Assembly: GCF_018320785.1 (NCBI RefSeq)
Contig: NC_054886.1
Location: 36,106,520 to 36,170,519 of the forward strand
Length of the DNA: 64,000 nucleotides
Direction: 5' to 3'
Source: Cheilinus undulatus
Lineage: Eukaryota > Chordata > Actinopteri > Labriformes > Labridae
Under the pieces are notes generated by a model. The model had not been told where the DNA came from. It was given only the letters and a program-made list of their open reading frames with translations, and ran no database searches. Below, piece after piece: positions 33,790 through 45,700 of this stretch. The number at the start of each line of letters is the position of its first letter. Within the stretch, counting starts at the first letter, position 1. The translations under genes and the position numbers were made by a program.

Positions 33790-35465
33790 ATGCCCTGACA
33801 TACCAGCTACACCAACATTCCATCCTTGCCTTTGATAACATTATACCTGAAAACCAATAAAAGGCTTTAGAGGATGCCAGCAAAGCTTCTGAAACATTCC
33901 ATCCTTGCCTTTAATAACACTATACTTGACAGGCTTTAAAGGGCATTAGAGGATGTCATCAAAGCTTCTGAAACATTCCATCCTTGCCTTTAATAACACT
34001 ATACTTGACAGGCTTTAAAGGGCATTAGAGGATGTCATCAAAGCTTCTGAAACATTCCATCCTTGCCTTTAATAACACTATACTTGACAGGCTTTAAAGG
34101 GCATTAGAGGATGTCAAAGCTTCTGAAACATTCCATCCTTGCCTTTAATAACACTATACTTGACAGGCTTTAAAGGGCATTAGAGGATGTCAAAGCTTCT
34201 GAAACATTCCATCCTTGCCTTTAATAACAGTATACTTGACGGGCTTTAAAAGGCATTAGAGGATGTTATCAAAGCTTCTGAAACATTCCATCCTTGCCTT
34301 TAATAACACTATACTTGAAAGGCTTTAACGGGCGTTAGAGGATGTCATCAAAGCTTTTGAAACATTCCATCCTTGCCTTAAATAACACTTTACTTGAAAG
34401 GCTTCAAAGGGTGTTAGAAGATGTCATCAAAGCTTCTGAAACATTCCATCCTTGCTGTTAGTAACACTATACTTGAAAGGCTTCAAAGGGCGTTAGAGGA
34501 TGTCATCAAGGCTTCTGAAACATTCCATCCTTGCCTTTGATTACCAACATCCCTTTGAAGTCTTTCAAAGGCTTTAGAGGATGTCATCAAAGCTTATAAA
34601 ACATTCAATCCTTGCTGTTAGTAACACTATACTTGAAAAGCTTTAAAGGGCATTAGAGGATGTCATCAAAGCTTCTGAAATACTCCATCCTTGCCACTGC
34701 TTACATATATTCATCAAAGCCAATAAAAGGCTTAAGAGGATGTCATCAAAGCTTATAAATCCTTACATCCTTGCCTTTGATTACCAATATCCTTTCAAAG
34801 CCTTTCAAAGGCTCTAGAAAGATGTCACAAAAGCTTTAAAACATTCCATCCTTGACTTTGATGTCATCTTTCAAGCCTTTATTAGGCTTTAGAAACATGT
34901 CATAAGCTTATAAAACATTCCATCCTTGACTTTGATGTCATCTTTAAAGCCTTTATTCGGCTTCAGAAACATGTCATAAGCTTATAAAACATTCCATCCT
35001 TGACTTTGATGTCATCTTTCAAGCCTTTATTAGGCTTTAGAAACATGTCATAAGCTTATAAAACATTCCATGCTTGACTTTGATAATGTCATCTTTGAAG
35101 CCTTTCAAAGGCTTTTGAAACATGTCATAAGCTTATAAAAACATTCCATCCTTGACTTTGATGTCATCTTTCAAGCCTTTATTAGGCTTTAGAAACATGT
35201 CATAAGCTTATAAGACATTCCATCCTTGACTTTGATAATGTCATCTTTGAAGCCTTCAAAGGCTTTAGAAACATGTCATAAGCTTATAAAACATTCCATC
35301 CTTGACTTTGATAATGTCATCTTTCAAGCCTTTATTAGGCTTTAGAAACATGTCATAAGCTTATAAAACATTCCATCCTTGACTTTGATGTCATCTTTCA
35401 AGCCTTTATTAGGCTTTAGAAACATGTCATAAGCTTATAAAACATTCCATCCTTGACTTTGATAA
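33790..35465. repeat. ~74-80 bp minisatellite downstream of plod3, carrying poly(A) signals
   Basis: About 22 copies in two subfamilies: 33790-34780 (acattccatccttgcctt, acactatacttgacagg) and 34780-35465 (catgtcataagcttataaaa, cattccatccttgacttt). The second subfamily carries ctttattaggc in six copies, which is AATAAA on the minus strand. Confidence 0.94.
34878..35410 (-). promoter_or_regulatory. plod3: Tandem poly(A) signals for plod3
   Basis: AATAAA (minus strand) at 35405-35410, 35331-35336, 35178-35183, 35026-35031, 34952-34957 and 34878-34883. They are the first AATAAA hexamers met after the plod3 stop at 36765, about 1.36 kb downstream, so they could all serve plod3. Another is at 33125-33130. 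Confidence 0.5.
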
Positions 35466-36764
35466 CCAACACTCCTGTGAAGTCTGTATTTCTGTGCTGT
35501 TTGGTGATGACGGTGCTGCTGGTAGAAACTCTACCAGTGACGGTTTCGATGCTGGTTTACCATCCACCACCACTTCATGGTAACCCCTCTGGAGAGCAGG
35601 GTGGCTTTTAGTTTGTGTTTTGATGTTTTTAGGATAACATTCATGAACTTTAACATTGTTTTTTAAAGTCTGATGGAGTGTTTTAGAAAATACGCACAGA
35701 TAAAGACACAAAGGGGCAGTCTGCTCTGCTTGCATAGATTTGGGTTTTTCCATAAGGCAGCTCGGTAAAAGATGATGTAGGCCTTCTGTTCATAGACGCC
35801 GTTTCTGTGCAGGCAGCGCTCCTTTACAGTTCTAGGGCTCATACTTGATCTAACTAGTTATCAATGTTGTTATTATTATCAGTCAGTACAGGCTTAAACT
35901 GAACAGGACAGACCAATAACACGTCCTGATACCAGCTCTGTCAGCAACGGCAGTGAAGAAACCAACTGGATGCTCTTTTCCAGGAAAGAACTTCACATCT
36001 GTTCTTCTCATGTATTTTTGGAGATATTTGTTTGACAAGGAAAAGTTTAAAATGGGATGCAGAGATCATCTGTAGCACCAGTGAAGACCTGTGAAAAGTG
36101 AGTCTGCCAGCACAAAAACGCCGTCGATGGAACACCAGCCCTGAACCACTTCTTTAGACTCAGTCTTTAGCTGCTGCACAGAGAAAGGACAAAGATACTC
36201 TTATTCTGAAATGTTCAAACAGGATGCATCAACGACTCCTCTTCCTGACCGACCCCGAGGTGAAGGTGAGTCAGCTGTGACAGCAGGTGAGCTGGGTCGT
36301 CCAATCAGAGAGAGGGGGAAATCAAAGCGTAGAAGTTTCTGAGACGAAGCATTCGAGGTTAGTCTCCTCTGTTCTGTTTGTCTCCACCTCTGAGGTTAAA
36401 GATGGTCAAACACGGCTCCGCTGGAGTGGTCCTGGCGTCTGATTGGTTCATGAACAGGTAGGCTCTTTAAAGCACGCACGCTTGAGCCTGATTTATACTT
36501 CTGCTTAATATTTCAGCATGTAGAGGCTGATGCATGAGAGCGATGTGCATCTCCTTTAAAATGCAACTAAATATTCTAAGTGTTTTGCTTCCTGCAGAGA
36601 AAATAGACCATTAACTTCAAAAAGAGCTACTTTAAGATTTACCCGGACAAAGAAAAGGATTCTAGTCCCCCTCTAGACGCCCTGAAACCACCTCTAACAC
36701 CACAGAAGTATAAACCAGGCTCTCCCATTCTCTCAAACACAGCCACACACACTAACACAGAGAA
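35466..36764. other. Probable plod3 3' UTR, unique sequence
   Basis: Non-repetitive sequence between the plod3 stop and the downstream array. No convincing exon on either strand. Likely 3' UTR on the minus strand given the lack of an earlier AATAAA. Confidence 0.5.
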
Positions 36765-39700
36765 CTAGGGGTCTACGAAGGACACCATGATGTAGCGGGT
36801 CCCCTTAGTGGTGGGCAGACCCTCGTGGTAGTGCGTCAGGCGTCCTGGGTGCATGAAGGACCAGCCTTTCCTGGGAGACTCCACCTTACAGTCGTACCGC
36901 AGGAACCTGCAGCCTCCACCCTAAAACATAAAGATCTGTCACTGGCTGTCTACAATCGACCAATAAGGATCACCTTTTCATGGCGTTAAACTCGTGTTGG
37001 ACTCGTGATATTCCCTGAAATCAGTGCTAGTGAAAAATGTCAAACTTCAAGATAACACAGCATTGGAAATGTTAGCATCGTTACTGCTATCATGTTTTAT
37101 ACCTCGTAGTCGATGCCTTTGTTGTTCAGGGCGATGTTGATGGTGAAGGTAGACGAGTCGTGATGAGGTCTCAGAGACGGCTGCTCATCAGGACGGTAAC
37201 GAACAACGAAGTTCATGATGGCCTGGGCCTGGACAAAAACAGGGATTTAAATGATCATGTTAAAGTAACACTATCATAATAAGCACAAACCTCTGTGTGC
37301 ATCATTTAGATTTAGCTTTCAGTTCAGACTGTATAAAAAGATGGAAACACAAGTGTCTGTCATAAGCTCCGCCTCCTCCATGTTAACAGATGGGACCTAT
37401 AAACCCTACAACCATTCTGCTGGTGTATGGGTTTTGTCCACAGGCCCTGGAGGTTACTTGTTAGGACTGTGGGGTAAGAGGAAGGGCACCAGTGAGTGTA
37501 TTTATTAGAGTTTAGGGCCATTAAAAGGAACTGGTGTGTACCTGTTGGAGAATGGTGTAAAAAAGGAAGTGTGTACTCATTTGGGTGTGCAGAACACAAA
37601 GAGGTACTCATGTTTACTTGTTGGGCTATTAGACAAATAAAACAGAACTTTTGGATTCTAGCTGGAGTTGAAGCTACACAGAAGGGTACTTGTCTTTAGT
37701 TGTTAAGCTATAGGGCAAAAAGAAGAGTACAAGCATGTACTTTTTAGGGTACTGGTTGTTTTGAAGCATGCCAGTATGTACTTGTTCAGGAATACTGTGA
37801 ATAGAGGCGTATAGTGAGTACTTGTTACTAAGTTATAGAGAAGGCTACCAATGAGTATTTGATGGCGTATGTAGGTTACATAGAAGGGTTCTAGTGAGTA
37901 CTTGACCGGGTATAGGTCACATAGAAGGGTTGCAGTGAGTACTTGACCGGGTATAGGTAACATAGAAGGGTTCTGGTGAGTACCTGATTGGGTATAGGTT
38001 ACAGAGAAGGGTTCTGGTGAGTACTTGATGGGGTAGAGGTAACATAGAAGGGTTCTGGTGAGTACTTGATTGGGTATAGGTTACATAGAAGGGTTCTGGT
38101 GAGTACTTGATTGGGTTTAGGCTACAGAGAAGGGTTCTGGTGAGTACTTGAATGGGTATGGGTTACATAGAAGGGTTCTAGTGAGTACTTGATTGGGTTT
38201 AGGCTATAGAGAAGGGTTCTGGTGAGTACTTGATGGGGATTAGGTTACAGAGAAGGGTTCTGGTGAGTACTAAAATGGGTATGGGTTACATAGAAGGGTT
38301 CTAGTGAGTACATGTTTGGGAATAGGTTACATAGAAGGGTTCTAGTGAGTACTTGATTGGGTATGGGTCACATAGAAGGGTTTTAGGTTGCAATGAAGAG
38401 TGTTAGTGTGTACTTGTTGAATGATGTCATTGCATAAATGGGTACCAGTAAGTACTTGATGGGGTACAGGTAACAAAGAAGGGTTCTACTTAATACTTGA
38501 TGGTTGATAGGTTACATAGAACAGTTCTAGTGAGTACTTGAGGGGGCACAGATAACATAGAAGGGTTTCAGGTTATGGAAGAGTGTTAGTGTGTACTTGT
38601 TGAATGATTACATTGTATAGATGGGTACCAGTGAGTATTTGTTGGGGTACAGGTTTTACAGAAGGGTAATAGTGCATATATTTTGGGGTTGTAGGTTAAA
38701 GGATGGGACAGGATGTTGGTTCTGCAGCTCCACCAGCCAATCATCTTACGGTCAATGATCTGATTGTTTCTTGGACTTATCCTGCATGTGTCTGCTCCCT
38801 ACCTTGGGGTAATATCCAGGATAGAGCTTTTCTGTCACAGGGACGATGTACTCTTTTAAGAATTTGAGCCATTCCTTCTCAAAGCCGATCTGGTTCATGT
38901 GGATATCCACAGTCGGGACGTTTTCATAACCACCAGCCAGACGCTCGTCCTGAACAAACCAGAGAGAGCACAAACCTTCACTTTATAGACAGTCTTCTTT
39001 CATACAGGTAAAACACCTGAAGGTCTGATAGGTTACCTTGTTTGTTCCTCCTGACCACTCTCCAAAGTCCTCCATGGTCTCCACCAGATGATCGCACATC
39101 TTCTCAGAGAAGGCGGGAAACCAGTAGACATCTGGACACGGCTGAGACACAGATGAGCAAAGTAAAGCTTCATTATTCAGGGCAACAAAGACCAACCTTT
39201 ATTTTTTCAGAGGGGTCGTCAGGACACCAGAATCTAACCTCTGATAGAATCCTGGTCAAAATAATGCTGTTTCCTTCTTACCTGCTCCACAAAGGCTTTC
39301 TCATCCTCAAAGATCCTTGAGTAGTTTTCATGGATGTACTTCTCTTTCCAGTCCTGTGAAAACACAAACATTCGGCCTGTACTCTCCTCATGCTTGTTTG
39401 ATTTGTTGTGTATTTTTATGTCTGTTTTCTAACCATAGGGTTGTCGAATATCTGCCACATGTCCGGGTGAAGTCTGGATGTGTTGAAGTTGGTCGACGTC
39501 ACAAGATGACCAAACTCGTCACGGTTCGACACGAACATGAAGACTCCCTGTAGAAAACATCGATGAGCTTTAAAACCGGATCATTAGTCAGTTACTTGAT
39601 CACAAATGTCCTGGGAGTCTTCCTGTGAAGCTGCTCTGACTGTGAGGTTTGTTCTGGGTTCTCAGAGATGAGGAACAGCGTTGTTAAAACTCCTCAAAAC

Positions 39701-42700
39701 TAAAAAGAAGTATTTTTCTGCTTTTGGCACCCAGCTGAGCTGATATGTGATGTGCAGGTGTTCAGCGTGTTACCTGGTCTCTGATGCTCCTGCAGAACAC
39801 CATGTCGGCGTCCATCCCCTCGGCCTCAAACAGGTTCACCTGGGACAGTTTGGAGCGCAGCACGCTGCCTTTGATTAGGTACGCCTGAGTGATGTACGGC
39901 ACGTTCCACAAACCACTAAAACAGAAAAAGGTTTACGACATCTTCAGATTAAACTGAGAATCAAAAAACAAAAAACATTTTAATTTCTCTGTTTTTGTTT
40001 TCAAAAAGACTTCAAAAAATGAAAAATTACAAAAAAGGAAGATTAAAGACGGGACAGTGGTGACATAACATTCTTTTCTCACAGTAGGTCACACTGAAAG
40101 GAAAAAAGAATGTTATATCACCAGATTTCTGTTCTTTGCTCTCCAGTTTTGATCAGAACAGAAAATCAATAATCTGCCTGACAGCAATGGGCAGGTTTCT
40201 CCTCCTGTTTTTAAAGGTAACTGTGCCACAGCTCGTTTCTTGATCGTGGATTTTTAATGTAAAATTAGAAATCTGTTGGTAGTAAAACACACCGACCCTG
40301 AACCGGCAGAAAAATCCAGGACTCCATCAGAGCTGTAGATACTGTAAATCTGGCCCAGTTCTCTCCCTTTATTTACAGCAAACACCTCTGCAGTGCTAGC
40401 TTCTAAATGTTTGAAATCTGATGTCACAAAATAAGACGGGACTTCCTTGTACACTCACATCCGTTTGCCCTGGACGATCTCGATGTAGTCCTCAGACCTG
40501 GAGTAGTACCCTTCAGGACTCAGAGCGCCCCAGAAGTTACACCACAGCTTCCCGTGTTTGGACAGCATCGGAGCAATGACTGACCTGATCACAAACACAG
40601 AATCAACCATGGATTAGAGGGTGTAGATGGTTTAGAGGGTGTAGATGGTGTAGATGGTGTAGATGGTGTAGATGGTTTAGAGGGTGTAGATGGTGTAGAT
40701 GGTTTAGAGGGTGTAGATGGTTTAGATGGTTTAGATGATTTAGAGGGTTTAGAGGGTGTAGATGGTTTAGATGATTTAGAGGGTGTAGATGGTGTAGATG
40801 GTTTAGAGGGTGTAGATGGTTTAGATGATTTAGAGGGTGTAGATGGTGTAGATGGTTTAGAGGGTGTAGATGGTTTAGATGGTTTAGAGGGTGTAGATGG
40901 TTTAGAGGGTGTAGATGGTTTAGATGGTTTAGAGGGTGTAGATGGTTTAGATGGTTTAGAGGGTGTAGATGGTTTAGAGGGTGTAGATGGTTTAGATGGT
41001 TTAGATGACTTAGAGGGTGTAGATGGTTTAGAGGGTGTAGATGGTTTAGAGGGTGTAGATGGGAGGTGCCAGAGACCAGAGACCCCCACAGTACCAGAGG
41101 GTGGATGAACACAGCGGTGAACATTCTAGTATAGTCATGTGGAGACGAGGCCGCCCATAAGGGGGGATGGAGGGATCAGGAAAATCCTGGTCCATATTTT
41201 CTATTTAACCTGAATTGTAACCACTCTGATCAAAGAACTACTCTGGTTTCTTTTACTCATCTGTGTGGTTAGTAGCATTCTGAACCCTCTGAGCCCTGAG
41301 ACTATCTTTTTAGGTTTCTGCTCAATAATAATAATAACCCATAATAAAATGGTTATATCTCTGCCACCACAAGGTCTGTTTGAATAATTCTGGAGTCATA
41401 GTAAAGGAGAGCTTTTTTTTAGAAAAAGAGACATTTTACAACTAGAGTTTGGAAAAGCGATTTCTGTTTTTGGTGATACTTGGCCTCTATCTCTCTGATA
41501 CTTCTGCCTCTATCTCTCTGATACTTCGGCCCCTATCTCTCTGATACTTCTGCCCCTATCTCTCTGATACTTCTGCCTCTATTTCTCTGATACTTTTGCC
41601 TCTATCTCTCTGATACTTCGGCCTCTATTTCTCTGATACTTTGGCCCCTATCTCTCTGATACTTTGGCCTCTATCTCTCTGATACTTCTGCCTCTATCTC
41701 TCTGATACTTTGGCCCCTATCTCTCTGATACTTCTGTCTCTATCTCTCTGATACTTCTGCCTCTATCTCTCTGATACTTCTGCCCCTATCTCTCTGATAC
41801 CTCTGCCTCTATCTCTCTGATACTTCTGCCTCTATCTCTCTGATACTTCTGCCTCTATTTCTCTGATACTTTGGCCTCTATCTCTCTGATACTTTTGCCT
41901 CTATCACTCTGATACTTCGGCCTCTATCTCTCTGATACTTCTGCCCCTATCTCTCTGATACTTCTGCCTCTATCTCTCTGATACTTCTGCCTCTATCTCT
42001 CTGATACTTTCGCCTCTATCTCTCTGATACCTCTACCTCTATCTCTCTGATACTTCTGCCTCTATCTCTCTGATACTTTCGCCTCTATCTCTCTGATACC
42101 TCTGCCTCTATCTCTCTGATACTTCTGTCTCTATCTCTCTGATACTTCTGCCTCTATCTCTCTGATACTTTCGCCTCTATCTCTCTGATACCTCTGCCTC
42201 TATCTCTCTGATACTTCTGCCCCTATCTCTCTGATACTTTGGCCCCTATCTCTCTGATACTTTGGCCTCTATCTCTCTGATACTTCGGCCTCTATTTCTC
42301 TGATACTTTGGCCCCTATCTCTCTGATACTTTGGCCTCTATCTCTCTGATACTTCTGCCTCTATCTCTCTGATACTTTGGCCCCTATCTCTCTGATACTT
42401 CTGTCTCTACCTCTCTGATACTTCTGCCTCTATCTCTCTGATACTTCTGCCTCTATCTCTCTGATACTTCTGCCCCTATCTCTCTGATACCTCTGCCTCT
42501 ATCTCTCTGATACTTCTGCCTCTATCTCTCTGATACTTCTGCCTCTATTTCTCTGATACTTTGGCCTCTATCTCTCTGATACTTTTGCCTCTATCACTCT
42601 GATACTTCGGCCTCTATCTCTCTGATACTTCTGCCTCTATCTCTCTGATACTTCTGCCTCTATCTCTCTGATACTTCTGCCTCTATCTCTCTGATACTTT

Positions 42701-45700
42701 CGCCTCTATCTCTCTGATACCTCTACCTCTATCTCTCTGATACTTCTGCCTCTATCTCTCTGATACCTCTACCTCTATCTCTCTGATACTTCTGCCTCTA
42801 TCTCTCTGATACTTTCGCCTCTATCTCTCTGATACCTCTGCCTCTATCTCTCTGATACTTCTGTCTCTATCTCTCTGATACTTCAGCCTCTATCTCTCTG
42901 ATACTTTGGCCCCTATCTCTCTGATACTTCTGCCCCTATCTCTCTGATACTTTGGCCCCTATCTCTCTGATACTTTGGCCTCTATCTCTCTGATACTTCG
43001 GCCTCTATTTCTCTGATACTTTGGCCCCTATCTCTCTGATACTTTGGCCTCTATCTCTCTGATACTTCTGCCTCTATCTCTCTGATACTTTGGCCCCTAT
43101 CTCTCTGATACTTCTGTCTCTATCTCTCTGATACTTCTGCCTCTATCTCTCTGATACTTCTGCCTCTATCTCTCTGATACTTCTGCCCCTATCTCTCTGA
43201 TACCTCTGCCTCTATCTCTCTGATACTTCTGCCTCTATCTCTCTGATACTTCGGCCTCTATCTCTCTGATACTTCGGCCTCTATCTCTCTGATACTTCTG
43301 CCTCTATCTCTCTGATACTTCGGCCTCTATCTCTCTGATACTTCGGCCTCTATCTCTCTGATACTTCTGCCTCTATCTCTCTGATACTTCTGCCTCTATC
43401 TCTCTGATACTTTCGCCTCTATCTCTCTGATACCTCTACCTCTATCTCTCTGATACTTCTGCCTCTATCTCTCTGATACTTTCGCCTCTATCTCTCTGAT
43501 ACCTCTGCCTCTATCTCTCTGATACTTCTGTCTCTATCTCTCTGATACTTCTGCCTCTATCTCTCTGATACTTTCGCCTCTATCTCTCTGATACCTCTGC
43601 CTCTATCTCTCTGATACTTCTGCCCCTATCTCTCTGATACTTTGGCCCCTATCTCTCTGATACTTTGGCCTCTATCTCTCTGATACTTCGGCCTCTATTT
43701 CTCTGATACTTTGGCCCCTATCTCTCTGATACTTTGGCCTCTATCTCTCTGATACTTCTGCCTCTATCTCTCTGATACTTTGGCCCCTATCTCTCTGATA
43801 CTTCTGTCTCTACCTCTCTGATACTTCTGCCTCTATCTCTCTGATACTTCTGCCTCTATCTCTCTGATACTTCTGCCCCTATCTCTCTGATACCTCTGCC
43901 TCTATCTCTCTGATACTTCTGCCTCTATCTCTCTGATACTTCTGCCTCTATTTCTCTGATACTTTGGCCTCTATCTCTCTGATACTTTTGCCTCTATCAC
44001 TCTGATACTTCGGCCTCTATCTCTCTGATACTTCTGCCTCTATCTCTCTGATACTTCTGCCTCTATCTCTCTGATACTTCTGCCTCTATCTCTCTGATAC
44101 TTTCGCCTCTATCTCTCTGATACCTCTACCTCTATCTCTCTGATACTTCTGCCTCTATCTCTCTGATACCTCTACCTCTATCTCTCTGATACTTCTGCCT
44201 CTATCTCTCTGATACTTTCGCCTCTATCTCTCTGATACCTCTGCCTCTATCTCTCTGATACTTCTGTCTCTATCTCTCTGATACTTCTGCCTCTATCTCT
44301 CTGATACTTTCGCCTCTATCTCTCTGATACCTCTGCCTCTATCTCTCTGATACTTCTGCCTCTATCTCTCTGATACTTCTGCCTCTATCTCTCTGATACT
44401 TCTGCCTCTATCTCTCTGATACTTCTGTCTCTATCTCTCTGATACTTTGGTTTACACTGCTTTGGCATATATCATCGAAATCTGTGGAGTCTTTGCTTTC
44501 ATTTGAGGTGTCGATCGTGCGTTCTGCATGAAGTGTCATTGCGGTGGGTTGATACAGTGGAGTGGTAGAGTTTGATATGTCATAATTTATTTAGTTGTTA
44601 TTTGAGTTGTGTTTGGGGCATGTAAAAAAGGTTTACATAGACTTGCAGCCCAGGTTCTGCTGTTTAATTTGATGTGCAACATCACTATATTCTTTCATGA
44701 TTAGTGCATTATTTCACACTGTGTTTGCCAACGCCTCCAACTGGGTGACCTCCGGGTTCAAGAGGTTAAAAATGTAAATCCCTTTTGTTAAAACAGAATT
44801 AAAATGGTTTAAAAAATGCTAAAATGGGTTACTAATGGCAAAAGCTTGGGGAAAAGTGGTGAAACTGGATTTTAAAAGTAGCAGAAATTGGTTCTAAGTG
44901 GCAAATTAACATAAAAGTGGCAAAAAATATGCAAAAAAATATGCCAAAATGGGTTAAAGTGGCAAAACATGCATAAAAATGATAATAGAGGATCAAAAGG
45001 AGGCTGAAATAGCTTTAAAGTGGCAAAAAATGGGTTGAAATTTAATGAAATGGGATGAAAAATTGATAAAAACACACAAAAACAGGTTAACTGAGGCAGA
45101 AAAATTGGCAGAAATGGGTTAAACTGGCAAAACTGGGCAAAAACAGCACAAAAAGTGGCAATAATGGATCAATGGAGGCAAAAGTAGGTGGAAAATGGCA
45201 AAAACAGGCAGAAAATGTAGTGGGAAGGGTTTAAAACTGGCACAATTGGTGGGAAAAGGTCATGAAAACGAGTTTCTTAAGGCATCTGGAGACCCCCTCT
45301 CTGTGTCTGGGGACCCCTAAGGGGGCTCTGACCCCAACATTGAGAACCACTGGTATAGGCCACGCATAGATAATGAGGTATTAATGTGTTCCTGCTGTGG
45401 TCTATGGCACTGAAATCTACAGATACAGGCTCTTTAGAAGGGAACTTGTGAGGGAAGCAGAGTCAGGATAGTAGTGTGTACTTTAAAGAGTGTAGGGGGG
45501 GTTAGAAGGGTACTTCAGGGTTAATCTGAGGCTGGGATGGGACAGGACGTTCTTGTTAGGGCCTGTGTCCATAGAAAGCTTTTCGGTGCTTGTTTTTGAT
45601 TCTGCACCAGCGTAGTCCAGCGTTCTGAGTTTTTGTCATCTCAGAGCGCTCTCAGCTGAAAACTGATCAACTTTTGGAACAATACTGCGCTCTTCAATGT

